DNA of 7,570 bases from Candidatus Blautia equi (lineage in GTDB: Bacteria; Bacillota; Clostridia; Lachnospirales; Lachnospiraceae). Positions 1 through 5,952 of the stretch are shown in pieces. Made by a program: the position numbers and the translations under genes. The stretch covers positions 1 to 7,570 of the forward strand of contig JAGHUU010000220.1 in NCBI GenBank assembly GCA_018064695.1. The letters run 5' to 3'. Every line of letters starts with the position of its first letter. The stretch's first letter is position 1. Below the pieces are notes generated by a model. That model made no database searches. It was not told the origin of the DNA and saw only the letters and a list, made by a program, of their open reading frames with translations.

Positions 1-28
1 ACAGCGTTGCCAGTATCCATAACCACAT
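1..28 (-). CDS. 5' end of an unidentified gene, partial, possibly membrane protein
   Basis: Only nine codons are visible before the window edge. They begin ATG at 28 and read M-W-L-W-I-L-A-T-L. An AGAGGA ribosome binding site lies about 7 bases upstream and overlaps the stop region of the HD-GYP gene, whose TAA is at 42-40. The 11-bp gap implies co-transcription and probably translational coupling with that gene. The hydrophobic, Trp-rich start resembles a first transmembrane segment or signal anchor, but the family cannot be named. A second ATG at 20 is in another frame and is too far from the binding site. The call rests on start signal and spacing alone. Confidence 0.5.
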
Positions 29-39
29 ATTTGTTCCTC

Positions 40-1905
40 TTACTCTTTGGGTGCGGTAAAGGAATAGATGGTCTCATATGCCTCGAAATAGGTTTCCATA
101 CGACCTTCCCCGGTGAGGTATTCCAGTTTTTTCCTGAGTTCATCACCCTCTGATAAGATCCGCACAATATCCGGATTATAACGGGTTCCGGACTCGCTGT
201 TAAATTCCTGCATGAGCTGTGCAAAGGATTTTCCGGCAGTATAGTTTCTGCCCAGTTTATCCAGTGCGGCATCCATACAGTCCGCGATGGTGATGAGATC
301 TATGATAAAGCGTACCGGAGATGCTGTATTATCAAAATCTGCCGGGTAGCCGCCTTTTCCGTTATAGAATTTATGATGTCCACGGATGACTGCATAAAAA
401 TCCTTGAAATCAGGATCGTTCATAAGATAGTGGACACCTGCATTAGGATGCTTTCGGATCACTTCAAACTCTTTTTTGCAGATCTTTCTGGCCTGCTGGT
501 TGATGATCTCCGCCAGGGTACATTTGCCCACATCGTGAACCAGACCGCAGGTCTTTATATATTTCAGAAGTTCTTTTTTCCACTTTCTTACATCTTCCAC
601 AGTGTCAAGATGAGAAATCCGGCAGAACAGCTGCGGTTCCTTCTCAATGATCTCCTCAGCGATCAGCTGGGCGATTCTGGAAACCATCAGACCGTGAATG
701 TAGGTGGACGGCTGTCTTAAGATAACCGTATGCTCCAGGAACTTCCATTTTTCGTCAAAATCATGGAGATACGGAGCCACGCACTGATACCACTCTGCGG
801 AGAAATAATTCACATCAGAGGTACAGACATTGTACGGTATGGAGCTGAAGAGCTCCATTGTGCCGGAAAGAAAGCAGCGGATATACTTCTGTTCTTCCTC
901 CTCCGTGAGTTTTGCGTAGCGAAGGACAAGGAACAGAAACTCCGTGGAATCGTGAAGATCCACAATGGACATATAATCCTGTTCCTCTGTATCCGGCAGA
1001 TACTTAGGGGCAGGGATTCTGTTGTTGATATAGTCGATAAAAAATTCAATGGCTTCTTTTGGCGTGATCTCACCGCAGAGCATTTGGGCAATGGTATTGG
1101 CATGCAGGACAAACGGGGATGGGTTCCCGCCGCTTCGGGCACTGATCTCACCGGATACCTTTATAATGACATCCCGCTCCTCCTCGGTCAGCTCGTCGAT
1201 ATAGCCCAGCATGACAAAGAGGAAATCCTCGTCCATCTGCTCCAGGCCGCGTTTGATATGCTGATTTTCACCATCCAGTGCCTGTACTTCCGGACGTTTC
1301 CAGAGTTCATAGACTTCCCTGTAGATCTGGATGACACGCCCTTTCATTGGATGATATTTATTGCCAAGAGGTGCTATCAGATTTCCGTAGGCATTCCAGA
1401 TACATCTGCGGCTCTCTTCGCTGGTGATCTTTGTATACTGATCTTTGAAGGAACAGATGTGGTCGTAAATAGAGATGACATATTCACGGTCCGCATCATC
1501 CATGCACATGCCAAAGAGCATCATACTCTCAAAAGCAAGCAGACGATGCAGCGGAAGCAGGCGGTTCAGATCATTCTGCTTCTGATAGAAAGCGATCAGG
1601 CGCTCTCCGATCATGGACATGAGATAATAATCATCGGCGCCGCCATAATACAGCTCCATCAGCTGGTCATAGAGGACATCGGCCGCCTCCTGATCCAGCG
1701 GTTCCTTCATCATTTCGGAGAGCTCCCGGAGGATCTGTTCGTTTTTCCGGTAGATATCTCTGGTGACCATGGAACGGCTCTGGATGTTTCCGAACCAGCC
1801 TTCACGGCTTTCGAGCATACGAAGGGTATCGTTGGCCTGATGATATGCATTTTTATTCTCGACAAACTGCTGGATCAGCGTTCGCATCCCGTCCGGAGTT
1901 CTCAT
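40..1905 (-). CDS. HD-GYP-type metal-dependent phosphohydrolase (putative cyclic-di-GMP phosphodiesterase) with long helical N-terminus
   Basis: This 621-aa soluble protein has a C-terminal HD-GYP domain at about residues 395-590. Visible metal-site residues are H404, the HD pair H457-D458 (followed by VGK), H486, H510-H511 and D542 in an A-D-C-M-D-A motif. The signature loop reads HHKFYNGKGGYP, whereas most family members have HHExxDGxGYP, so the usual Glu and Asp are Lys and Asn. HD-GYP proteins hydrolyse c-di-GMP to pGpG or GMP; that activity is inferred here. Residues 1-390 look alpha-helical and charged, with no transmembrane segment and no receiver, PAS or GAF motif that I recognise, so this is probably a sensory or protein-interaction region. 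The start at 1905 is supported by an AAAGGA binding site about 9 bases upstream; the Met at residue 7 lacks one. It probably shares a transcript with the gene beginning at 28. Confidence 0.88.
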   Translation of the reverse strand: MRTPDGMRTLIQQFVENKNAYHQANDTLRMLESREGWFGNIQSRSMVTRDIYRKNEQILRELSEMMKEPLDQEAADVLYDQLMELYYGGADDYYLMSMIGERLIAFYQKQNDLNRLLPLHRLLAFESMMLFGMCMDDADREYVISIYDHICSFKDQYTKITSEESRRCIWNAYGNLIAPLGNKYHPMKGRVIQIYREVYELWKRPEVQALDGENQHIKRGLEQMDEDFLFVMLGYIDELTEEERDVIIKVSGEISARSGGNPSPFVLHANTIAQMLCGEITPKEAIEFFIDYINNRIPAPKYLPDTEEQDYMSIVDLHDSTEFLFLVLRYAKLTEEEEQKYIRCFLSGTMELFSSIPYNVCTSDVNYFSAEWYQCVAPYLHDFDEKWKFLEHTVILRQPSTYIHGLMVSRIAQLIAEEIIEKEPQLFCRISHLDTVEDVRKWKKELLKYIKTCGLVHDVGKCTLAEIINQQARKICKKEFEVIRKHPNAGVHYLMNDPDFKDFYAVIRGHHKFYNGKGGYPADFDNTASPVRFIIDLITIADCMDAALDKLGRNYTAGKSFAQLMQEFNSESGTRYNPDIVRILSEGDELRKKLEYLTGEGRMETYFEAYETIYSFTAPKE

Positions 1906-1942
1906 TTTGCCCGTTCCTTTCCTGAATTCTGTTCTCGCTTTA

Positions 1943-1984
1943 CAATATATTGATTTTATTTGATTTTTTACACAATATATATTG
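1943..1984. promoter_or_regulatory. Pair of AT-rich palindromes upstream of the HD-GYP gene, candidate operator pair
   Basis: Two near-identical perfect palindromes occur in tandem: CAATATATTG at 1943-1952 and CAATATATATTG at 1973-1984. Each is followed on the plus strand by GATTTT. Their centres are 31 bp apart, close to three helical turns, which would place two bound dimers on the same face of DNA. They lie 38-79 bases upstream of the HD-GYP start codon, where its promoter must be, and also overlap the -35 of a candidate plus-strand promoter. AT-rich sequence produces such palindromes by chance more easily than balanced sequence, so binding is inference. Confidence 0.4.
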
Positions 1985-2010
1985 ATTTTTTAGATTAAAT
2001 GCGTTAGAAT
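1982..2010 (+). promoter_or_regulatory. Candidate sigma-A promoter on plus strand
   Basis: TTGATT (1982-1987) is followed after exactly 17 bp by TAGAAT (2005-2010). Each hexamer matches the consensus at four or five positions. Predicted initiation is near 2017. No protein gene lies downstream on this strand before 3025. The promoter would therefore drive a short RNA or an antisense transcript against the 3' end of the alpha/beta hydrolase gene. The region is AT-rich, so a chance match is possible. Confidence 0.4.
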
Positions 2011-2016
2011 AATAAC

Positions 2017-2104
2017 ATAGCCGAAAGGCTACAATCCCCTTATTTAATTATTTATACTCCCCTCGAAGTGGCTGATAGTTCTCCCTATCAGCCATCTTCA
2101 TTTT
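2017..2104 (+). ncRNA. Candidate small RNA between the HD-GYP and hydrolase genes
   Basis: A transcript starting near 2017 would fold a 5-bp hairpin with a GAAA tetraloop (TAGCC-GAAA-GGCTA, 2018-2031). It would then carry single-stranded C-rich segments (CCCC around 2037-2040 and CTCCCCTC at 2057-2064). It would end in a perfect 10-bp hairpin (2069-2078 with 2085-2094) whose loop is TTCTCC. After that hairpin comes a U-rich run, TCTTCATTTT. Exposed C-rich motifs complementary to Shine-Dalgarno sequences are typical of several Firmicute regulatory RNAs. The last few bases overlap the hydrolase stop codon in antisense. It could instead be an untranslated spacer or the leader of the minus-strand HD-GYP transcript. 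Confidence 0.3.
2069..2094 (+). terminator. Perfect 10-bp hairpin, terminator-like on plus strand
   Basis: TGGCTGATAG and CTATCAGCCA form a perfect 10-bp stem around the six-base loop TTCTCC. On the plus strand it is followed by TCTTCATTTT, a moderate U-rich tail. On the minus strand, just after the hydrolase stop (2100-2098), it is followed by CTTCGAGGGG, which is not a terminator tail. It therefore fits a plus-strand terminator better. It could still stabilise the 3' end of the hydrolase mRNA. Confidence 0.5.
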
Positions 2105-2856
2105 CGGAAGAATTCGATCATCTTCTGAATGGCAAAGTCCATATAGTCGGGATTGGAAAATGGGTGATCGGCATTCTGCACCGGGTACAGTTCAATAATA
2201 TTATTTTCGGAGAATTCTTCTGCCACGGAGATGGGCACGGCTTCGTCCTTGGTTCCGTGGATCATAATGATATCGTCTGCATATTCCATATAGTCATACG
2301 CTGCCACATCGTGTTCCCGGATATCATCCAGGAATTCTTTAGTGACTTTAATCTTCCGCTCATGACCGCGGAGGATCTCCTTGCCCTTATTCAGCTTGTT
2401 CCAGTCGTCCTCACTGATGCCCTGAGCCAGTGCGTCGTACATCTTGATGGCAGCACAGCGGAAGGCAGTTCTGTCAAACGGGTTGGAACCTTTTTCCTGA
2501 ATATAGCGAAGGGTAATATAGGCGCCGAAGCTGGAGGAGTAGTTGTAGATGCGCTCAGCCTTCAGCTCCTCCCTGCAATAGTTTACAACCATATCCATGT
2601 ACAGCATGCATTCGTCGGCGATCAGCTGATTGCGGGCATCCATGCCATGGCAGGGCCAGTCAAAGGTGACTACCACATAGCCCTTGTACTTGGTGGTGAT
2701 GCGGTCGGCAAACTTCTCTATGGCCTTGTTGTCCTTGTTTCCGCCAAAGCCGTAGGTGGCAATGACTACATCGGTATGGTTGTGGAGATCTTTATTGTAA
2801 TAGAGCTTACAGCGGATGCTGTAGCCCTGTACATTGATGTCAAAATACTTATTCAT
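2098..2856 (-). CDS. Alpha/beta hydrolase (serine hydrolase, acylamino-acyl-peptidase/esterase-like)
   Basis: This 252-aa cytoplasmic protein has the complete alpha/beta-hydrolase layout. An oxyanion-hole strand with YGFGGN lies at about 35-40. The DWPCHG segment, at 66-71, is typical of the family. The nucleophile elbow S-S-S-F-G has the nucleophile at S109, then come D204 in HGTKDEAVP and H231 in NADHPF. The elbow is SxSxG rather than the usual GxSxG. The family hydrolyses esters, amides or thioesters; the substrate cannot be read from the sequence. Length is normal and there is no signal peptide or lipobox. The start is supported by an AAAAGG binding site about 9 bases upstream. It is transcribed from its own promoter (2887-2915), divergently from the DUF1292 gene, and stands alone rather than in an operon with a transporter. 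Confidence 0.88.
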   Translation of the reverse strand: MNKYFDINVQGYSIRCKLYYNKDLHNHTDVVIATYGFGGNKDNKAIEKFADRITTKYKGYVVVTFDWPCHGMDARNQLIADECMLYMDMVVNYCREELKAERIYNYSSSFGAYITLRYIQEKGSNPFDRTAFRCAAIKMYDALAQGISEDDWNKLNKGKEILRGHERKIKVTKEFLDDIREHDVAAYDYMEYADDIIMIHGTKDEAVPISVAEEFSENNIIELYPVQNADHPFSNPDYMDFAIQKMIEFFRK

Positions 2857-2886
2857 ATCGGTAACCTTTTCTCATAATCTTCTCAC

Positions 2887-2915
2887 ATTTTAAACGTTTT
2901 ACTTTCCAGAGACAA
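2887..2915 (-). promoter_or_regulatory. Sigma-A promoter of the alpha/beta hydrolase gene
   Basis: Read on the minus strand, TTGTCT (2915-2910) is followed after exactly 17 bp by TAAAAT (2892-2887). Initiation is predicted near 2880, giving a leader of roughly 24 bases that contains the AAAAGG binding site. A degenerate copy of the neighbouring operator core, AAACGTTTTA at 2892-2901, overlaps the -10 edge and the spacer. Confidence 0.65.
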
Positions 2916-2935
2916 GCATTTTTATGCATATTTTG

Positions 2936-2949
2936 TGAAAACGTTTTCA
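2936..2949. promoter_or_regulatory. 14-bp perfect palindrome, cre/LacI-family-type operator
   Basis: TGAAAACGTTTTCA is a perfect palindrome centred on CG and fits the Gram-positive catabolite-responsive element consensus TGWAANCGNTNWCA at every position. It lies 15 bp upstream of the -35 of the DUF1292 promoter and 20 bp upstream of the -35 of the divergent hydrolase promoter, so one bound dimer could affect both. CcpA or another LacI-family regulator is the likely binder. Which one cannot be told from the sequence. Confidence 0.6.
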
Positions 2950-2964
2950 GAAGCTGAACCGCCG

Positions 2965-2993
2965 TTGACCGCTTCCCGTCTGCATGCTATAAT
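2965..2993 (+). promoter_or_regulatory. Near-consensus sigma-A promoter with extended -10, for the DUF1292 gene
   Basis: TTGACC (2965-2970), a 17-bp spacer and a perfect TATAAT (2988-2993) are preceded by the TG of an extended -10 (TGC at 2985-2987). Initiation is predicted near 3000, leaving a 25-base leader that carries the AAAGGAG binding site. It is the strongest promoter-like sequence I found in the window. Confidence 0.85.
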
Positions 2994-3024
2994 CATCAGA
3001 TCATTTACAAAGGAGATCATGATC

Positions 3025-3327
3025 ATGGCTGACAATACATTTATGGATAAAAAGCTAGAAGATATCGTTGTTACTCTTCCGCTGGCAGACGGAACCGAAA
3101 TGGAATGCGGCGTGTTTGCATGTTTTGAGGTAAACAGCAAAACCTATTTTGCCCTGCTCCCTCTAAAAGAAGACCAAACCCTGGACTTCTCCGTAAGCTA
3201 CATGCTTTACCGCGTGGAGGAGGACGAGGAGCACAACCCAATGATCCTCTACATCGAGAGCGATTACGAATACGCAGTGGCCGCATCTTATTTTTCCACC
3301 AACTATCTTCCTACCAAGAATAACTGA
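3025..3327 (+). CDS. DUF1292 family protein
   Basis: This acidic 100-aa protein reads like DUF1292. It has a strand-forming 'VVTLPLADGTEMECGVF' start, then FEVNSKTYFALLPL at about 37-50, then a YRVEEDEE segment followed by an IESDYEYAVAASYF helix. DUF1292 proteins are small cytoplasmic Firmicute proteins (YrzB-like) of unknown biochemical function. The length is typical. The start at 3025 is chosen because AGGAG at 3011-3015 lies 9 bases upstream. The in-frame ATG at 3019 is only 3 bases from that site, and the longer reading from 2935 would begin upstream of the promoter. In many Firmicutes such genes sit beside alaS and ruvX; here the gene is monocistronic, with a strong promoter, an operator-like palindrome and its own terminator. 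Confidence 0.85.
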   Translation: MADNTFMDKKLEDIVVTLPLADGTEMECGVFACFEVNSKTYFALLPLKEDQTLDFSVSYMLYRVEEDEEHNPMILYIESDYEYAVAASYFSTNYLPTKNN

Positions 3328-3334
3328 CAGAACA

Positions 3335-3373
3335 CATAAAGAATGGGACGTTTATAACGTCCCATTTTTTATG
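3335..3373. terminator. Bidirectional intrinsic terminator between convergent genes
   Basis: Two 18-base arms, 3335-3352 and 3356-3373, pair with only one G-T wobble around a TAT loop. The GC-rich core is GGGACG/CGTCCC. Flanking A-runs and T-runs give a six-T tail (3365-3370) on the plus strand and a T-rich tail on the minus strand. The right arm abuts the stop codon of the S9 peptidase (3376-3374), and the left arm begins 7 bases after the DUF1292 stop. It should end both transcripts. Confidence 0.9.
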
Positions 3374-5344
3374 TCATGCATTCTCAAACCATTCTGTAAT
3401 CTCCTGCAGGCGGCGCACGCGGTGTTTGGGTTTGCCGCTTCTGGACAGGTCGTGGTTTTCGCCTTTGAACTGTACCAGGCGGGTCTTTACGCCGTGGGCG
3501 AGGAGGGCTGTGTACATCTGGTAGCCCTGGTCGATTGGGCAGCGGTAGTCTTCCTCTGAGTGGATAAACAGTGTAGGTGTCTTCACCTGATCAGCGTATT
3601 TTAACGGGCTGTGCCACCAGAGCTTCTCCGGATCGTTCCACGGTGTGGAAGCGCACTGGTCTTCCGCAAAGAGGGTTCCAATATCAGAAACACCATAAAA
3701 GCTGAACCAGTTGGAGATGGAGCGCTGGCTTGCGCATGCCTTAAAGCGGTTTGTATGGCCAATGATCCAGTTGGTCATAAAGCCGCCGTAGGAACCGCCG
3801 GTCTCATAAAATCTTTCCGGATCCATCTGCGGATAACGACGGAGAGCTTCATCTGCAAAAGCCATGATGTCTTCATAATCCACCGTGCCGTATTTGCCTC
3901 TGATATCCATGAAATCGTTTCCCCGTCCGTCGGAGCCGGTAGGATTACAGAAGATCACAAAGTATCCTTTTCCTGCCCAGTACTGCATCTCATGATAATA
4001 CACCTCTCCGTAAACCGTCTTTGGTCCGCCGTGGATATCCAGAATGACCGGATATGTTTTGCTCTCATCATAGCGCATCGGTTTCAGGATAAAGCCGTGG
4101 ATCTCATGCATGTTTTCCGGTGCGGAGCCGGTCATAAACGTAATCTTCTCCGGAATGGCTGTATATTTATTTCTAAGCGCCGCTTTATTAAAAGCAGTCA
4201 GGCATCTGCACTTCTCATCATAGAGCTCGGCGCCCTTCATATCCCAGAGTGCATTCAACACAAGCTTTCCGTTCGCCACGTCAAAACAGTCCACAGAGCC
4301 CTCTTTATCGATCACACGGCTGATCTCGCCGTCCTCCAGCTTATAAAGATATGCGGCATCAAAGATCGTGGAAATGAAATAGCATACATTTCCATCCATC
4401 TTCAGTTTGGTTCCTCCGCCATAGCGGATATCAGAACCCACGGTGCTTCCTATGGATTCTCCCCAGTCCGCATACTTTCGAACTTCCAGAGTGTCATAAT
4501 CCACTTTATAGAAATCCGGGTTTGTGTTGGTTCCATGGGCAGGTCTCACTGCTGCCAGCAGAATAAAATCCGTTCCAAGATCATAGGTAAATGGAAAAAG
4601 CTCCGGATTGGCCTGGATGATAGTGTCCGTTTTTCCGGTCTTAAGATCCATGCGGTAAAAACCGGTCTCATCATAATTCTCTTTCGCCCGCACTTCTTTT
4701 CCGAAGAAGTAAAGATATCTGCCGTCCGCGGATACTTTGGATGCAGAGGCTTCAAAGCCCTCCGGAGTAAGACGGGAGAGCATACCCTTTTTGCAATTAT
4801 AATAAAAGAGAGCTGTGTAATAATCTTTGATATAAGTACCGCCGTTCCACCACCACGGGTTTCGGGTGAGTACCTGATAATCCTCGTTGTCCTTCTGCTC
4901 CTTCAGGAATTTTTCAGCCAGCGCAGGGCTGCCCTTATAGAGAGTCTCGTATCCCGGCATGGCAGTGGCTTCCACCACAAGATCACCGTTCTTTAACGGA
5001 AGGACCTTCTGCACAGGGATCGGGAAAGTAATATACTTTTCCGCCTCACCGCCGTTTAGGGAAATGCGGTAAAGATGACTCTTCAGAGATGGGGTCTTAT
5101 CCTCCTCCCTGTTTCCCATAAAGAGAATGGTCTCGTTATCCTGAAATACAAAGCCTCTTTCTTTTCCCCCTGTGGTCAGTCTGCGTGTCTGTCCGTTTTT
5201 AAGGACATAAATACTGGATTCGTATTTATTCTGCTCCAGCTTTGCGTTGGATGCCACAAAGGCAAGGGTCTCCCCATCCGGAGAATAAGTAACGCCGGAG
5301 AGGAAGGTAAAATTACAGAACTCACTGATTCCGATCGGTTTCAT
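3374..5344 (-). CDS. S9 family peptidase (prolyl oligopeptidase/acylaminoacyl-peptidase type)
   Basis: This 656-aa protein has two parts. Residues 1 to about 390 form a beta-propeller with WD40/TolB-like blades (for example SPDGETLAFVAS at 21-32 and SADGRYLYF at 205-213). Residues from about 400 to 656 form an alpha/beta-hydrolase catalytic domain. The triad is S518 in GGSYGGF, D599 in HSEEDYRCP and H631 in GENHD; HGGP at 438-441 forms the oxyanion region. Members cleave short peptides or acylated N-terminal residues, since the propeller restricts access to small substrates. No signal peptide is present, so it is cytoplasmic and probably acts in peptide turnover. Length matches YuxL-like enzymes. 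The start has a GAGG site about 8 bases upstream. A weak promoter (TTTACA at 5392-5387, TAAATA at 5368-5363, 18-bp spacer) may exist; otherwise it reads through from the GNAT gene 60 bp upstream. Confidence 0.93.
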   Translation of the reverse strand: MKPIGISEFCNFTFLSGVTYSPDGETLAFVASNAKLEQNKYESSIYVLKNGQTRRLTTGGKERGFVFQDNETILFMGNREEDKTPSLKSHLYRISLNGGEAEKYITFPIPVQKVLPLKNGDLVVEATAMPGYETLYKGSPALAEKFLKEQKDNEDYQVLTRNPWWWNGGTYIKDYYTALFYYNCKKGMLSRLTPEGFEASASKVSADGRYLYFFGKEVRAKENYDETGFYRMDLKTGKTDTIIQANPELFPFTYDLGTDFILLAAVRPAHGTNTNPDFYKVDYDTLEVRKYADWGESIGSTVGSDIRYGGGTKLKMDGNVCYFISTIFDAAYLYKLEDGEISRVIDKEGSVDCFDVANGKLVLNALWDMKGAELYDEKCRCLTAFNKAALRNKYTAIPEKITFMTGSAPENMHEIHGFILKPMRYDESKTYPVILDIHGGPKTVYGEVYYHEMQYWAGKGYFVIFCNPTGSDGRGNDFMDIRGKYGTVDYEDIMAFADEALRRYPQMDPERFYETGGSYGGFMTNWIIGHTNRFKACASQRSISNWFSFYGVSDIGTLFAEDQCASTPWNDPEKLWWHSPLKYADQVKTPTLFIHSEEDYRCPIDQGYQMYTALLAHGVKTRLVQFKGENHDLSRSGKPKHRVRRLQEITEWFENA

Positions 5345-5389
5345 GGATCTATCCTCACTTTATATTTATTGGTTACGCTCAATAGATGT

Positions 5390-5404
5390 AAACGGTCGTT
5401 ATCA
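5390..5404. repeat. 15-bp direct repeat, copy 1
   Basis: AAACGGTCGTTATCA here is repeated exactly, in the same orientation, at 6014-6028. This copy abuts the stop codon of the GNAT gene and, on the minus strand, supplies two further in-frame stops (TGA-TGA-TAA). Together the copies bracket the GNAT gene and the large palindrome. A shared 15-mer is unlikely by chance in a window this size, roughly a few per cent. Confidence 0.6.
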
Positions 5405-5881
5405 TCAGAAATCGATGATGTAATGGCTCTGGCATCCGTCGTGTCCGGTGCTGCCTATGGTCTCGGAGGTGCGGTAGAAGCCCTTCTTCTCATAAAATTT
5501 CTGGGCACGGTACATATTGTCCATGGTCTCCAGATAGCATCTGCTGTAGTACTTCTTTGCAAACTCCAGAGCGATGTCCAGAAGCTCCCCTGCTATTCCG
5601 GTTCCGCGGTAGTCTTTGATGCAGTACATCTTCTGAAGCTCGCAGATACCCTCCACGCCGTCCATAGGTCCGATGCCCACGCCTGCAACCACCAGGCCGT
5701 CTTCATTCTCGGCAACCCAGTATGCGTTGTTCTCCAGCACATAGACTTCGGAGAAGCGCTCCAGGTATGGATCTCCCCAGGCGGTATCCGTGCGGTGGTC
5801 TCCGCCGTATTCCGTCAGGCACTCCCGGATGATCTCCGCCACGCGCAGGTTGTCTTTCTTTTCTATTCTTCTGATTTTCAT
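5405..5881 (-). CDS. GNAT family N-acetyltransferase
   Basis: This 158-aa protein has the GNAT fold in order. The N-terminal strand is MKIRRIEKKDN, followed by the alpha1 segment VAEIIRECLTEYG. A central beta4 leads into acetyl-CoA motif A, reading L-Q-K-M-Y-C-I-K-D-Y-R-G-T-G-I-A-G (about residues 83-99) with the pyrophosphate-binding R-G-x-G-x-A. The end, RAQKFYEKKGFYR, is the usual motif B. It transfers an acetyl group from acetyl-CoA to an amine; the acceptor is unknown. The start at 5881 is chosen because AGAGG lies 9 bases upstream. A longer in-frame reading from 5941 would translate the palindromic repeat (MKQGDRSLSP...) and is probably spurious. No convincing promoter lies between this gene and the upstream remnant, so expression may depend on read-through across the palindrome. 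Confidence 0.88.
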   Translation of the reverse strand: MKIRRIEKKDNLRVAEIIRECLTEYGGDHRTDTAWGDPYLERFSEVYVLENNAYWVAENEDGLVVAGVGIGPMDGVEGICELQKMYCIKDYRGTGIAGELLDIALEFAKKYYSRCYLETMDNMYRAQKFYEKKGFYRTSETIGSTGHDGCQSHYIIDF

Positions 5882-5899
5882 ATCACAATACCTCTTAAG

Positions 5900-5945
5900 T
5901 AAAATGAAACAGGGGGACAGGGACCTGTCCCCCTGTTTCATTTTA
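5900..5945. repeat. Large perfect palindrome, REP/MITE-like element
   Basis: Two 22-base arms (5900-5921 and 5924-5945) are perfectly complementary around a GA spacer. The arms carry TAAAATGAAACAGG followed by GGGACAGG. The G/C-rich centre, GGGGGACAGG-GA-CCTGTCCCCC, stands out from neighbouring composition. Palindromes with TGAAACAGGGGGAC arms are, as I recall, dispersed repeats in Clostridia and other bacteria, sometimes linked to REP-associated Y1 transposases; no transposase is present here. It sits between the beta-helix remnant and the GNAT gene, 18 bases before the GNAT start codon, and leaves the GNAT binding site outside the stem. As RNA it would form a very stable hairpin on either strand, possibly acting as a processing stop or terminator. 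Confidence 0.85.
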
Positions 5946-5952
5946 GTTTTAT

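Noticed and set aside
730..1953. 407-codon open frame on the plus strand
   Set aside because: It lies opposite the HD-GYP gene, which has clear motifs and a ribosome binding site. The plus-strand product has no recognisable domain.
1906..2060. c-di-GMP riboswitch in the leader of the HD-GYP gene
   Set aside because: The GAAA tetraloop hairpin is on the plus strand, and the conserved core of the GEMM aptamers is not visible on either strand.
2068..2877. 269-codon open frame on the plus strand
   Set aside because: It mirrors the alpha/beta hydrolase gene and has no own start signals. Its Val/Ile-rich product is typical of an antisense shadow.
2916..2927. GCAT-TTTT-ATGC small inverted repeat between the divergent promoters
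   Set aside because: A 4-bp stem is too short to be meaningful in AT-rich DNA.
2935..3024. 30-residue N-terminal extension of the DUF1292 protein
   Set aside because: It would begin upstream of the predicted promoter, and the internal ATG at 3025 has an ideal ribosome binding site.
3611..4996. 461-codon open frame on the plus strand
   Set aside because: It is antisense to the S9 peptidase, whose catalytic triad and propeller repeats are intact. The composition of the alternative product looks like a shadow.
5882..5941. 20-residue N-terminal extension of the GNAT protein
   Set aside because: It would translate the palindromic repeat. The ATG at 5881 has a well-placed AGAGG site and matches the usual GNAT start.
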